Source: Norana najaformis
Taxonomy: Eukaryota > Annelida > Clitellata > Crassiclitellata > Hormogastridae
Assembly: GCA_964023275.1 (NCBI GenBank)
Contig: OZ029919.1
Coordinates: 8,356,714 to 8,420,713, forward strand
Reading direction: 5' to 3'
Length of the DNA: 64,000 nt
Shown here: in pieces, positions 1-13,119 of the stretch
Layout of the letters: each line of letters begins with the position of its first letter
How positions within the stretch are numbered: the stretch's first letter is position 1
Translations under genes and position numbers: made by a program
The notes under the pieces: generated by a model
Told to the model about the DNA's origin: nothing
Database searches by the model: none
Seen by the model: the letters and a program-made list of their open reading frames with translations, nothing else

Positions 1-59
1 GTTCTTACCCTTGAATTTGGTATGCACACCAAGTTTGCTTAGCATCAGCCATACCTTGA

Positions 60-330
60 GCATTATTATTGTGGCTCTATTTTGTTACTAATTGTAGGAT
101 TATGTACCTTTAGATGCTTTGCTCCTTGTATTTGGAATTGTCTGCCACAAAAGGCCCATCTCGCAAACTCGCTGTCATCTTTTAAATGACTTGTTTAAAT
201 CACTACTTTACCCTGGCTTTTGCATGATTCCATCTTGGCCCCTAGTGAACATACATCTGCACCTCAGATTCAGATGTACTGACATTGCATGTGTTGTAAG
301 TGCTTTAATAAATAAATAAATACTATAGAA
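60..330 (+). pseudogene. LINE reverse-transcriptase C-terminus and 3' tail (5'-truncated)
   Basis: In the frame from base 130 it encodes IWNCLPQKAHLANSLSSFK, the usual end of a CR1/Jockey-like ORF2 (LWNSLP...SSFK), followed by a stop. The tail ends with CAGATTCAGATGTACTGACA and an (AATA)n run, as non-LTR elements do. The tail closely resembles the tail of the SINEs at 27.1 and 32.3 kb. Confidence 0.6.
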
Positions 331-2290
331 GTTCTTGGATTATTATTACTATATTTATTATTATCTTGTAAATTTTGTAGTTTAGTAATTTAAAAATTAA
401 TTATGTGGTCTTGACAAGTTGTCACATGATCTCAGGTAGAAATTTTGTGTTTTCTTGAAGAGTATGAAAGTGTTATTGAAAACGTTAAAGTAGCAGAACC
501 TCTTTCAAGAGACTTTTGAAGGCCATGTCAGAATGTCATATTACTTTACATTAAAAAATGTAGAAAATTGGCATTTATTCAAGAATGGGCTGCATGATAG
601 CAATTTAGGCTTTTTTGTTCATGTTAGAATTATCATTGTATATTATAACCACAGGTGGTTACAGTCTTATGACCATTATGATCTTAAGATTATTGTGATC
701 TTGTGATCATTATGATCTTATGATCATTATGTTCTTATTTGAACACAAACAACTTAACTAATGCTGGGTTCTTAAAAAAATGTATACATGCAACACATGT
801 GCGTACAGCATCATGTTTAGAATGTCATTGTTTAACATTGAATAAATTTGCTACCTAATCACATGAATTGCTGTCAGTTGCTGTAACCTCTTCAAAATAT
901 GGTGACTCTGGATGCTTACAAGAACTTCTAGTCAGTGTCTTTTGCTGCAGCGAATGATACAAGTAATAAGGATAGGAAGAGACATTCATTGGCTCAGTGT
1001 ACTTGTATCATACTGTCAATGTCTGGCTGGCTGAGCATTAGCAAGTGTGTGAGCGAATGAAAGCATGTAAATGTTGAAACTTAGTGTGCTCTACACTCTA
1101 ATATTGACCATTAATTTTAGGCCCTAAAACCCTAAATGATTAATCGTTTATGCTGTAAATTCCCAAATGACAAAATGTTGAAACTGTTCGTTTGGTCTTC
1201 ATCACCAAATTAATTCAAACATATTTGATCTTGTGATGTAAGGTCAGAATTGAAATCACGGTTGAACTCCTGTCTTAGCAACGCTGGTGAATGACGAGTC
1301 AACTGCCAACCATGGTTGTATAGTTTTATGGTTTCAATAGGACGCATTAATAACCTGGAAGATGCTTAGAGTTTCACAGTCTGACTGATTTACTTTTTGG
1401 TTGCTATGACAACTGATTTATTAATAAGCTAGACTATCCTGCGCAGAGCTTCTGTGTGCTTGTTAGGCAAATCCCATTGCTTCCCGTTTCTCCCTCTCCC
1501 CTACCCTGCCCTTTCCTCTCTGATTAGCATGAAAACAACTGCCAAAAATGTTCATATTATTTGCCAGACAGCGACACTGCCAAACCATGTATGTACGTGT
1601 TTAAGTATATTATTTTATAGATGTTTAGATATATTAGTCTCTTGAACAGAAACGACCTAAAATCCTGTATCTGGCATGGTTTGTAGCAATTTATTTCTGT
1701 TTGATTGCAAGTACATGAGCTAGTCTGCTTATTCTGAAGTTGATGTATATCAAATTGATTTGAAGTTGATTTATGTAGAACCAGCAGTGAATGAAAAACA
1801 TTATTCAGTGATACTCATGTTAACTATTCCATTACTCAATCTGCGAGTGCCCTTCTGAGTTCTTTCGTGAGGGCATTTTCAAATTTTAGTGTCGTTCGTA
1901 CTATGTTTTTCCTACAAATGAACTCTTCAGTGTTGGCACATTACTTTTAACTCTGTCTTGTAAATTATGATCAGTGTGACTATTCGATCTGTTGTACTAA
2001 AAATTAATTGTGCCTCTGTATAAATTAAAGAATGAACTTTAATAATTATGTAAAATTAATCAATGTGTATAAATCAAAAGAAGTTTGTCTGACTGCAAGA
2101 CAGCTAGCTACACAAGACCAGTTTAGTAATGTGATATGATGATGATATTTCTGTAGGTTCATGTAACTGAGGTTGGCTTGTATTGGAATGAGTATAACCT
2201 TTGTTAATCCTTGTTTTAATGCACATTTAATTTGGTGAAGTTGTTACTGACTTTGACAATGTCAGTTTGTAATAAATGCTTTGTTGACAA
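331..2290. other. AT-rich stretch, no gene seen; possible 3' UTR
   Basis: No coding frame with family resemblance. AATAAA at about 2271 followed by a TG/T-rich stretch could be the poly(A) site of a plus-strand transcript from left of the window; this is only a guess. Confidence 0.3.
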
Positions 2291-2375
2291 TATTGGTGTT
2301 ATTGTTTTTAACCAAAGTATATAACTACAATGGTGTTAAAAATGGAGAGCTTTTGTTCTTTACTTATTATAATAA

Positions 2376-2455
2376 TACACCAGAAACTCATTATAATGCT
2401 GTCTTTGGGAGCCATATCAAAGCTACATTATAACAAGGTTGTTATAATGAGTTTA
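2376..2455. mobile_element. Foldback MITE copy (ACACCAGA...TTATAATGAG)
   Basis: Inverted AAACTCATTATAA / TTATAATGAGTTT ends around a CTTTGGGAGCCATATCAA core. The core recurs at 47.6 kb and its flank at 54.1 kb, so this is a dispersed element. Confidence 0.5.
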
Positions 2456-2513
2456 TTTTGCATATGACTAGTAATTAATTAATATAATGAAGTGTTTTAA
2501 TGAATCTTTGGTG

Positions 2514-2631
2514 TTCTACTAATATTACTGGTAATACTGCTACTTCTACTACTACTAATAATACTAATATTACTAGTAGTACTACTGCTGTTACTACAAC
2601 AGCTACTACTAATAATAATTATAATATTATC
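2514..2631. repeat. Trinucleotide-type (ATT/ACT)n microsatellite
   Basis: Imperfect run of ACT, ATT and AAT triplets. It makes the Ser/Ile-rich minus-strand open frame there an artefact. Confidence 0.8.
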
Positions 2632-4119
2632 TGGTCTGCATCTTAAGACCTTACAGATCTTACAGAGGCATTCTTTCAAGAAGTGCAATGACTATGAGTT
2701 TTCAGGAAGGTATCCTCTATGGAAGTGATAGAACCACAACTCTCTGACTTGCTCACAGTGCTAATCTTAAAAGATTCTTTTCATTTATTACCACTTACTT
2801 TCAAAAGAGCTTAATTATGATTCCACAGTGTCATGTGTAGCTGGTATCTTGTCTCTAGGCATAACATAGGCTTTAGAACCTGGTGTGTAATGCTGATATG
2901 GGGTTGTGTGATTTTCTAGTCTTTAGCGCAACGAAGAGGTTGTATACACAGTATGGCTCTGGTGACCCTTTCCCACTACGTTTTCTCTTCTCTGCTTGAA
3001 ATTGTATCCTGAGACCAGGGAGTAAAGCTGAAAATTGTTTGAGAAGGCCAGCTTGTTTTATTTATAAAAGACTCACATTTCCCTCATGTTTAGAATTGAT
3101 GCCCCATGTGTATTTGCATCTGATATGACTCGACAATCACCAGAAAACACTTGATTTATACAATTTCATTTAGTTTCTCAAGGCCAGAAGAAATTTTGGT
3201 CAAATGGCTTCATTGCAACCAACATTAGGCAACCTATATGACATACACTTAATTCATCACAGATATTCTGAAGTACTTGTCTATGGACCGCTTTATTGTT
3301 AGCAATATTGATTAGGTAGTCATTGTCACAAGATGTTTAGTTAAGTACTGTTTTTATAACACTTACAAACTCCTGGAGTGTATAAGAGCATAATTTTTAC
3401 CACAGAAAATGACCTCTAGAAGGCAGTATGCCCTTTTTGTCAAATTCATTTAAGTGGTGTGCTTTTATGTTAAATAATAAATTAATTATTTAATCCATAA
3501 TATTAGTGTTTGTAATTTGTCAAGGCCATTAAAAAGTTTGTTAGAGAGAGTGATTTATTCATCAGAGCGAAATTGTCGCCATAACGAGCATTTTAGTCAA
3601 ACGACGGCCTTGTTACTACCTCACAGTCGGGCAAGTCATTAAAGTCTCGTAATTTGCAAGAGCAGCACAGGTCACTAGCTATAAAATTTAATGGTTAGAG
3701 CAAGACTAGTCAAAAAATAAGCCCTCAAGACACTCGAGCAAATACCTACATGCAGAAAAGTCACCTACATTATAACTGTTGCCAATTACACTTGACGGCT
3801 TTACAAATACATGCATTATATTATGGTACGGTCTTTTTGGCCTTGCATTGTATCAAATGCATTGTATCATAATGTGCTAAAATCATTGGGTGGCATGCTG
3901 GTAATATGTTGATCAGGGCTCGATTTTATAGGTTGTATGAAACAGAAAATTTGTTCTAAAAATGCCATCTGTAAAAGTTTGTTCAGTAGTTGAACTGCTA
4001 TTGCAAAATGTAAAAAATGTAAATGTACGTGTTGTTCTGTTGTGACCATATGGCGTGACTCTTCTTATTTTTCAATGAATTTATTGGGTGAGATCCCTCA
4101 ACACAGTTGCCCGTTTGAA

Positions 4120-4290
4120 TTGATGCCATAGTGGCAGCTCCAGGATTTCTTGCCTGGGGTGGCAAGAGCATTTCCAGGGGGGTGCCACATTCTGGCAGTC
4201 CACTATGCACGGGTCTGACCTGAAGGGCAACAGCATATAACCAAGAGGGGCGCGGGGCTCGAACCGCCCCCACGCCTACTACATCACATC
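4120..4290. mobile_element. Probable MITE-like dispersed repeat, GC-rich
   Basis: A TAGTGGCAGCTCCAGGATTT start and a GGGGCGCGGGGCTCGAACCG end stand out against the AT-rich surroundings. The style matches non-autonomous DNA elements, but there is no second copy in the window to prove it. Confidence 0.35.
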
Positions 4291-6399
4291 ATTTAAGTTG
4301 CTCTTGTACAGACTGTGCTAGCCCGAGATTAAGGGCTCATACTTAGCCTAAAAATTGTTTTAATCCCAGAATCGTCTCGCTGAAGACAATCACAGTGATA
4401 CAAGCACACAGAAAAATGTGCAATTACCAAGACTTACTTTAAAGTTACAGGTAATGTATTTATTTTTTAGGTTAATTTCTTTAAATAGTCACAAGCGAAA
4501 TTGTACATGACAGCGTGTCACTACATAACAATATATTGAGATGTCATTTGCTTTTTAATGATCATATTTTATCAGGAATTTTTCTTCACATAATTTCCTT
4601 ATGGCTGAAGATTAATTACTTAAAATTTAATTTCTATAAGTATGCTCGAGTTAATATTTTGTATTCACCGTGGTTGTACCATTTATTTAAATAAAAATCT
4701 GTTACATGCTGTATTTTAAGTTGTTTAACAGCAAAACAGAACAAGTATCAAAACATTTTATTCCAAACATTGTTGTTAATTTTAATGTGTTCAATCCAAG
4801 ATCAGCGTTGGTTTTCTCATGCAACAATTTTATAACATTAAAACACGTTGCATATTCTATCTCAGTTATTTTTGACTGATTCAGTTGTGAATTTAAGGTA
4901 AATTTTTGGGATCTGAGGAAGAAAAATAACTCTTTCCATGTGTGGAAATATGCCTTATTCAGTCCAATATTATCAGTTAGATGTTATCTAGGTGGACTTG
5001 TGCAATTGTTTGAAGATTTGTCACTGGTACTACATGTTGTAACTGACAGTATTTGCCAAGTAGTCACTGGATCCTGTTGGGCAAGAGTCAAATGATTCTC
5101 CTTATTTTAAATGTGCTGTATACCTGTATTATTTTGATATCTATATTTAAATCGCTCGTCATTACCCATTCGTTTACTTTGGGCTTTGCACGACTCCAAC
5201 TACTGGGTCTGTTGAGAGCTTTGTGATTATGGAAATACCTTGTGTTTTATGATAATGGCACTATAGAAGTTCACAGAGTGGATCAGGTAGTCTGTTTGCC
5301 CATCCAAGACCTTGCTCCAAATCGTTTTTTCCCGCCTATTATGGAGGGCAGGTCATGGGATTTAAGTAAATTTCCCTGAAGGAAGGATATATGTCATACT
5401 TTCCTTCAACCTTTCATATCATCTTATAACTCGAGTATTGTTTTTTCCAGTCATTTTATTGGACAAATCCTAACATGCACACAGACAACTGAATAACAGG
5501 ATTTCTAATAAGCTACCATAAATGTTCGAAAACAATTCCTAATCTCGTAAAACAATCCCCTACCGTCTTGCCTCAGGAACACACATTCGATACTTAATTT
5601 ACACTAATTTTAATTAAGACCTGGTAAGAAACCTGGTAACGCTCAAGAAAAGTCAGGTAAGAACACTTCCAAGTATGATACAACAATGTAAGAATGACAG
5701 CGTTACGAAGGTCTGAGATAAACATAATTTTTTACATAAAGGAGTAACAATGCCCGACATGCCATACATAAGAATGGATTGCGCAATCAGCGGCATGTAC
5801 TTTGATGGTCTTGCACTTTGAAGTTAGAAACAAAAGCCTGGAATGACAGATTTCGTTAGAACTTCTCAAAGGTGCTATATAAATTTATAGTTATATTACA
5901 TTACAGGTAGCCTACAGAGAACCATTAAACAGAGACTACCAAACCTGAATAGCAAGATAATGGAATCAACAAAGGAAATCAACTGCTTATAACATATATT
6001 AAATTATGACTATCCCTAACCTGCAACCGTCTGAGATTAATTTCATGCAGATTTGTCATCAGAGGGAATCTTGAAATTAACATGAGAACAAATTGAACCC
6101 ATCAGCTCATTTATGCTCTCGACGAAGAATTTAGGCTATGGACCGTTCACCTGGCGTGAACCTGTAACAACTGGACCACACAAGACAAGCAGACTGCTAC
6201 TGTGTACCACTGCTTTATAATCTGCCAATAAGCAACTTGCAACTCAACAGTTCTAATCTGCAGAATCTGAGCACAGCACCCCCTGCAAACCTCTGCACAG
6301 GTCCTAACCCAAACTGAAAACACTCCTCTTCCACAAATCCTGCTCGGATTCCTCCTCTTCCCCATATCCATCTTGCAGCTCCAATTCTAAACAACAGAC

Positions 6400-6570
6400 A
6401 CTCCAGCCGTCTGACTGTCTGCCTGCCTGACCTTGACCTGGAACCGAATCTGACCCTACCTGCCTCTCGATCCTGTTTTGACTGAGCTTCTGTAAATAAG
6501 CTAGTTCCTGCGACTTAGCTTTCTTTGGGCACTGCAGAAATCTTGAGTTTACGATTACAATCTGACAGAC
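6400..6570 (+). repeat. Dispersed repeat, LINE 3'-tail type, copy 1
   Basis: Shares, in order, a CTGCCTGAC...GACCTGGAA block, GTTTTGACT, AATAAGCT(A/G)GTTCC, GCGACTTAGCTTTC and TTTACGATTAC with 20940-21090. The last part also follows the LINE fragment at 42.7 kb, so these may be tails of one LINE family. Confidence 0.55.
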
Positions 6571-8561
6571 ATATGATGCGCTGAAATTGTTTATCGGCAT
6601 TTACCTGTAACAAACAAACTCACTATAGCTGACCTGACCTAAATGGAAATAGGGCAGGTCATACAAGACAGTCCACACAACCTCAAAACCTGCATTACCA
6701 GAAGTCTCTTTGGTAAAATATTTATACTAACTTGCTACAGTCTGAAATGGAGCCACACGACGATAAACAGCGTACAGTTAAGTGAAGTACATATGTAAAC
6801 AGTAGAAAAACACTGCCATGTGCAACAGCAGCTCTCTTATCTGAACGGATAGCAATCATGTACCGCTAGTAAATTCGAACTCACTATCAACTGGGCATAA
6901 AAAGAATGTCACAAAAACACAGTGAACAACTTCACAGAGCGCAGAACAAATGCTAAAAACCTGTCGAAATAACACAAAATCCAAACTCTTCGACAGAAAC
7001 GCTGCCAGCTCATAACCTCTGCACAGATGCCAAATTACGTACCATTACTTTGCTCCAACCCCTTTTATAGCTTGCATCTGCTCTAGTCAAAACCAGCTAA
7101 CCAATTTCACATGACTGCAAAGGAATAACATCTTGCTTCTGATATTACATTACATATCACAGCAATTTGTAAATGGATCATATTACATTATGCTATGTAC
7201 TGCACATTAAATGCAATTTTTTGCCACAGCACGGTACAGGGTTCTCTCAGTTGGCAAGCAATTTAATGCATAATGGAAAGTCAGTATTCCATTCACTGCT
7301 ACTTTAATCAACTTTCTGTTATTTGTTCAAGATAAAAAATACTTATAGTGCACGCAAAACTAACTGAATATTTTATGACGAAAACTCATAATTTTGTACA
7401 GAGAAAACAAAGCAGGTCAAAATTTCTCCAAACCCCATTGACTGCACTTTTGACAATAAATAAAACCAGCTGCAGTAGGTACAAAAAAATGGCTCACATG
7501 GCAGCATTTAGCAGGTTTAACTGCCAGCTAACCAAAATGTTAGCAACGGTTGGAGGAGAAGTTGACCAGTCAACCTTTGCTGTGCAAAGAAAGTGGGGCT
7601 CAGCTGTTTAGAAGTCTTGTGTTGATAGGTATCAATTACACGGGCCTGATGTCGCCTTAGTTTCCGAACAGCCAACACACAAGGCATTGGCTAACGAGAA
7701 AAAGGCAAGCCCCTGAAGGCCTGCCAGAGTTATTTTTATCATTTTCCTCCTGAAATACATACGATTCCTGGGGATTTGAAAACTTACTGGAGAAGAGGAA
7801 CAGCATCTGGAACGGCCCCTACTCATAAAGACAATATGCTGCGGAAAGCAACTGCATTGAAGCAAAACAATTACTATTGTTATACAAGCATTTTAGTTTT
7901 ATGTCCCGTACAGCGTGGGTTGTCATGGACTCGCTCACTCAGTCAGCTGATGTTGTCCCAAATGCAGATACAAGTGCAGAATTGAAAGCATGCTTGGTAT
8001 TTTGCTCTAATTCTTTTCGATTTTGACCTCAGTGCTGATTTCGTTTCAACCTATTCAACAACGATTTAAGCTGTAAGAATCTTCATTGACAGCTTTGGTG
8101 CATTTTTGTTCAAACCTGAAGCTGTTCAGAAATTGGAAATGCAGTCAAACTTCTTCTTAGACAAATACTACACATAAAATGTCTAGCATCTGTAGTTCCA
8201 GTCCAATAACGCAAAGATTAAATCACTACAGCTAGGGGAAACTATTCTTAAGCTGAAAAAGAAAACAACAAATTAACTGCTGCACGCTGTCTCCCAAAAA
8301 CACAGAAATAAATATAAAATGTAAAAGTACACAAAAAATCCCAAAATGTTGGGCCGTTTTTTCCTTTGAAAAGCCTTTGTGTCTTATAGTTTCATTGATA
8401 TTTAAGACAAATGCTTCAAGACACAACTGACTGGGCATTTTGTTTGAATTTCTCAGACAGTTGAGATCGAAAGTGATATTCTGGGCTTCAGTGGTACTCA
8501 TCCTGCAAGTGCACGTAATATTCTGAACTTCTACAGTACTTGTATGGCAACCACTCACATG

Positions 8562-9886
8562 GCTTTCGCAAACATACCAATCTTCATTCTCTCTGCTCAA
8601 ATACCTAACTCTTGCTTTTGCAAAACATACAAATCTTCATTCTCTCTGCTCACATACCTAGCTCTTGCTTTCACAAAATATACCAATCTTCATTCTCTCT
8701 GCTCAAATACCTAACTCTTGCTTTTGCAAAACATACAAATCTTCATTCTCTCTGCTCATGTACCTAACTCTTGCTATTGCAAAACATACCAATCTTCATT
8801 CTCTCTGCTCATATACCTAACTCTTGCTTTCACAAAATATACCAATCTTCATTCTCTCTGCCCACATACCTAACTCTTGCTTTTGCAAAACATACAAATC
8901 TTCATTCTCTCTGCTCATGTACCTAACTCTTGCTATCGCAAAACATACCAATCTTCATTCTCTCTGCTCACATACCTAACTCTTGCTTTTGCAAGACATA
9001 CATATCTTCATTCTCTCTGCTCACATAACTCTTGCTTTTGCAAAACATACCAATCTTCATTCTCTCTGCTCACATACCTAACTCTTGCTTTTGCAAGACA
9101 TACATATCTTCATTCTCTCTGCTCACATAACTCTTGCTTTTGCAAAACATACCAATCTTCATTCTCTCTGCTCAAATACCTAACTCTTGCTTTTGCAAAA
9201 CATACAAATCTTCATTCTCTCTGCTCATGTACCTAACTCTTGCTATTGCAAAACATACCAATCTTCATTCTCTCTGCTCATATACCTAACTCTTGCTTTC
9301 ACAAAATATACCAATCTTCATTCTCTCTGCTCATATACCTAACTCTTGCTTTCACAAAATATACCAATCTTCATTCTCTCTGCCCACATACCTAACTCTT
9401 GCTTTTGCAAAACATACAAATCTTCATTCTCTCTGCTCATGTACCTAACTCTTGCTATCGCAAAACATACCAATCTTCATTCTCTCTGCTCACATACCTA
9501 ACTCTTGCTTTTGCAAGACATACATATCTTCATTCTCTCTGCTCACATAACTCTTGCTTTTGCAAAACATACCAATCTTCATTCTCTCTGCTCACATACC
9601 TAACTCTTGCTTTTGCAAGACATACATATCTTCATTCTCTCTGCTCACATAACTCTTGCTTTTGCAAAACATACCAATCTTCATTCTCTCTGCTCAAATA
9701 CCTAACTCTTGCTTTTGCAAAACATACAAATCTTCATTCTCTCTGCTCATGTACCTAACTCTTGCTATCGCAAAACATACCAATCTTCATTCTCTCTGCT
9801 CACATACCTAACTCTTGCTTTCACAAAATATACCAATCTTCATTCTCTCTGCTCATATACCTAACTCTTGCTTTTGCAAAACATAC
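8562..9886. repeat. Minisatellite, 53-bp unit with 47-bp variants, about 25 copies
   Basis: Unit of the form CATACCAATCTTCATTCTCT + CTGCTCACATACCTAACTCT + TGCTTTTGCAAAA. Some units lack ACCTAA (47 bp). Variants differ at CTTTTGC/CTATCGC/CTTTCAC and ACCAATC/ACAAATC/ACATATC. A multi-unit block repeats with a 522-bp offset (8877-9236 equals 9399-9758), showing higher-order duplication. Repeated open frames inside are by-products. Confidence 0.95.
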
Positions 9887-9919
9887 GAGGCTTCCCCTAC
9901 TTCTTTCATCCACCTACAC

Positions 9920-10252
9920 GGGGTCGTCCATAAAAGACGTCTGCACAGAAGGGGAGGGAAGGTCACCCAAATGTGAACAAGGGGCGGGGTTTCACCCGTT
10001 GCCGACGTCGGCATCTAAATTTAGCAAATGGTTATTTCAGTACAGCCGTGCCGTACACACCAAATGAAATTAGACAGCAGGCAGTCTAATTAATTGCTAG
10101 ATCTAATTAGAGCCCTTTGCAGGATGTGGCAGTATCAATAAATCCAACCTCGTATCACAATTTGCTGAGCAAGATGTACAGCATAACCTGATCTAGGCCT
10201 TAGTACTCCAAAGTAGGTCATTTTTTGCAGAGGTCCATAAGGACGACCCCCT
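9920..10252. mobile_element. MITE with GGGGTCGTCC terminal inverted repeats
   Basis: Starts GGGGTCGTCCATAAAAGAC and ends ...TAAGGACGACCCC, a 10-base perfect inverted repeat with extended similarity. No ORF. The interior (CTAATTAGAG...GGCAGTATC...TAGGCCTTAGTACTCC) recurs at 56747-57129 and partly at 37465-37745. Confidence 0.75.
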
Positions 10253-12127
10253 AGCGCCCGCTTTCAAAAAACAACAGTCTTCATCCTACTCTCTCCACCT
10301 ACCTACTGTTGCTTCGGCAGTTCTGATCAGGCAGTGGGTTCAGTATCACTCTCGGTCGGTCATGCCAAGCGATCACAGACTGAAGGCAGCTCAGACAAAA
10401 CGGTGCCACACAGGTGCAGCAGAAAGCAGTTTGTCTAGTCTCATGACCTTTACAATGCAGGTCAGCCACTGGCTTCTGCCTCTTCACGTTCCTTCCCCCC
10501 GTCCTTCGTTCATGCTCCAAAACACCGATGACTGCTCTATTTTCTCCTATGCAATATTAATCATAAATTTCTTGATGCACGTAATTTGCTTATAAAACAG
10601 GACAGACAGCAGCGTAGTCAGCTGAAGAACGCTGCACTTGTGAACACAACGGCCCAGATAACCTGTGCGTGCAAGTGCACAGGTGTGCCAACAGATACAA
10701 TTTTTACAGAAATACACAAACCCTTGTATATTTGTTTATTTTATGTATTCATACATATCACAATGGCAGACTGAGGAAGGCAAAATGGACATAAGCCCCA
10801 AACTCGGTAGACCAGCGTTTTTCATAGACGCTTTTCCATTATGCCCTGAATCTCTGCCCCAATTTCAAATCATGGATCCACACTAATGTATGCAAAAACA
10901 CACACAGTATATACATATATAGTGATACATATGTATATTTATATATTGTATACAGCATGTATATTTTATAGTATCTGGTTTTACTATTTTATCCCCATAA
11001 ATCTTATATCCCTGGAAAACAATGTAACACACATAAATGCTCAAAACTTATGAAAAGCACTACCTTTATGAATGCAGCAAAACTCGTAAATCGAGCCAAA
11101 CTCAAAGAAGATAAGCACACTACAAAGTACCCTGGTAATCCAGAATGCATCGATTGTATTGAATGAACATAAAAACGTTGCTCTAGCTGATTTATCTGGA
11201 ACAGGGACCAATTCTGCATTTTATGAACTGACCATTTGCCAAATCTCCATAAGAACGCTAAATGCAGATGAAGTTCAGATGACCACGATTAAGTATAATG
11301 ATCAAAGTCATTGGACACAACAGAATTTTATTTACATGTTTATTTCATTTGAACTTCAGAAAACATGTGACTATAGTTAATCTGCCATGAATTGGATTCC
11401 TGACCCTTCTACCCCTAATAATCTTGAGCAATTTCTCACTTCAGGCCAAGTTTCTCTCAATTTGCCAAAACATTAACCTCACCCCATCTCTACTTCATCT
11501 ACCTCTTTTCACTCAATATCCGAAATGCTGTATCTCTTTATCAGCTTCACCCCCTTTCATTCTAAGTAAAAATCTGCCTGAAAGTCCATATCGGATTAAA
11601 ACACAACAAATGAGTCCTTGATGCCAATTTTTTCCAAGCACTACACAATGAATTAGCAGCAAAATCTCTTTTCTTAGACATTCAACCGCTATGTCTTAAC
11701 ATCTGCACAGTGGTACAGAGGTAGCTGAAACACTACTTCTGAATACAGAAAGAACAGCTGAGTTTTAAATACCATAATGTAAAATCAAGGAATTTCATCA
11801 AATTTCATACAAGACTATCATGCGTATCACTAAAATATTTTCAGATTTAAGATAAAAATGTTGATGAAGAGCTAGACAGAGCCACACAAACCGAGAAAAG
11901 ACAGACACCAGCAACAAAGGTCATTTGTTTCATCTGAATTAGCAGCTGAGAGTCAGGCATCACTTCTTTCAGTCACACATACATATCCACACAATAGCCT
12001 AAACAGAGTAGCCACAGAAGGGGTAGGTAACCACAGTCTGTCGGTAAATATGCACAACAATACTGGTCAATATTAATCCTATAACTTCCTCTCAAACATT
12101 TGCTCAAGTTGTCAGGCTACAAACATC

Positions 12128-12214
12128 ACAGACACAGACACACACACACACAGACATACACAGACACACACACAGACATACACACACACACGCACACAGA
12201 CAGACACACACACA
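12128..12214. repeat. (CA)n microsatellite
   Basis: Imperfect CA/CAGA dinucleotide run. Confidence 0.9.
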
Positions 12215-13105
12215 CCATATAACTGGCCGGTAAAGACCTTGGACATTTTATATGCAATAGAATGTCATGTCACCACATTACCTAAGCCAATGGTTGAACA
12301 TGGCTTCACCGTTTGCTAGAAATGTTCATCACACTTGCACAAGCCACAGGGCTACACAGCACAAATTCACGTCTTCATCATATGAACATGCACCTTCTAA
12401 ATTTATATTTTTAAAAATAACATATACATATATACGTATAATATGGATTCAAATGTGTTCCTTAGGTTGCTCAGTACAGTGCTCTCCTTTTAGTTTTGTG
12501 AAACCTTAAACTTTCCCATATTATCTTACATCAGATATTTGGATATGTATGTATTTATCAAGGCATTTAATAACGTGCCTTTCACTAAATCAGTTCAACT
12601 TATATACATTTTAATTAAATCAGAATCACATTAAGGACAACGATGTTTTAAAGCAAACATCAGCAGAACATGCCTGGTTTATATCTAACTGCAAACAAAT
12701 TCTATCACTTAATTCTATCATTTAATCTCCAACACCACTACATCAGCTGGAATCTTATTTCTGGCCAGAAGATTGGCTTACCGGCAACCTTTCTACAAGA
12801 GGTCAAGGTGATAAAGATAATAATGGTAATAACCAGTAACTGAGCAAGGGAAACGCACAAGTAAGTAAGTAAGTAATGCATTTGTTAACACGCCATATGT
12901 CCAACGACTGAGCGAGGAATCGTAGGCGTTCCAACTTGTGCCAGGAAAAAACCCCGACTGACATTTCCTGTAGAGCAGTACAAGAAAACAATCCATTTTT
13001 GAAGCCTTAATAATCAGTTCAGAGTAAATGAGCATAGTGCTTATACAATTCATTCTCAGTTGCATTTTTCCCAGTGCATCTCACTCCTGCTCATGAATAA
13101 TTCTT

Positions 13106-13119
13106 CCCCCCCCCCCCCC
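13106..13119. repeat. Poly(C) run, 14 bases
   Basis: Uninterrupted C homopolymer; its length may be unreliable in assembly. Confidence 0.9.

Larger units (their letters stand above)
2700..8560. other. Intergenic, no gene recognised
   Basis: Contains a GC-rich dispersed-repeat-like block (4120-4290), a LINE-tail-like block (6400-6570) and a common 3'-tail motif GGTGCTATATAAAT near 5870. Short open frames here (for example 7348-7611 and 8232-8600) have no family resemblance or splice support. Confidence 0.5.

Noticed and set aside
8232-8600. 122-codon minus-strand frame
   Set aside because: Starts in the minisatellite edge, no family resemblance and no splice-site support.
8877-9758. Two identical 119-codon frames
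   Set aside because: They are the 53-bp minisatellite read in one frame; no independent coding support.
8562-9886. CRISPR-like repeat spacing
   Set aside because: Units are contiguous tandem copies without unique spacers, in a eukaryotic genome.
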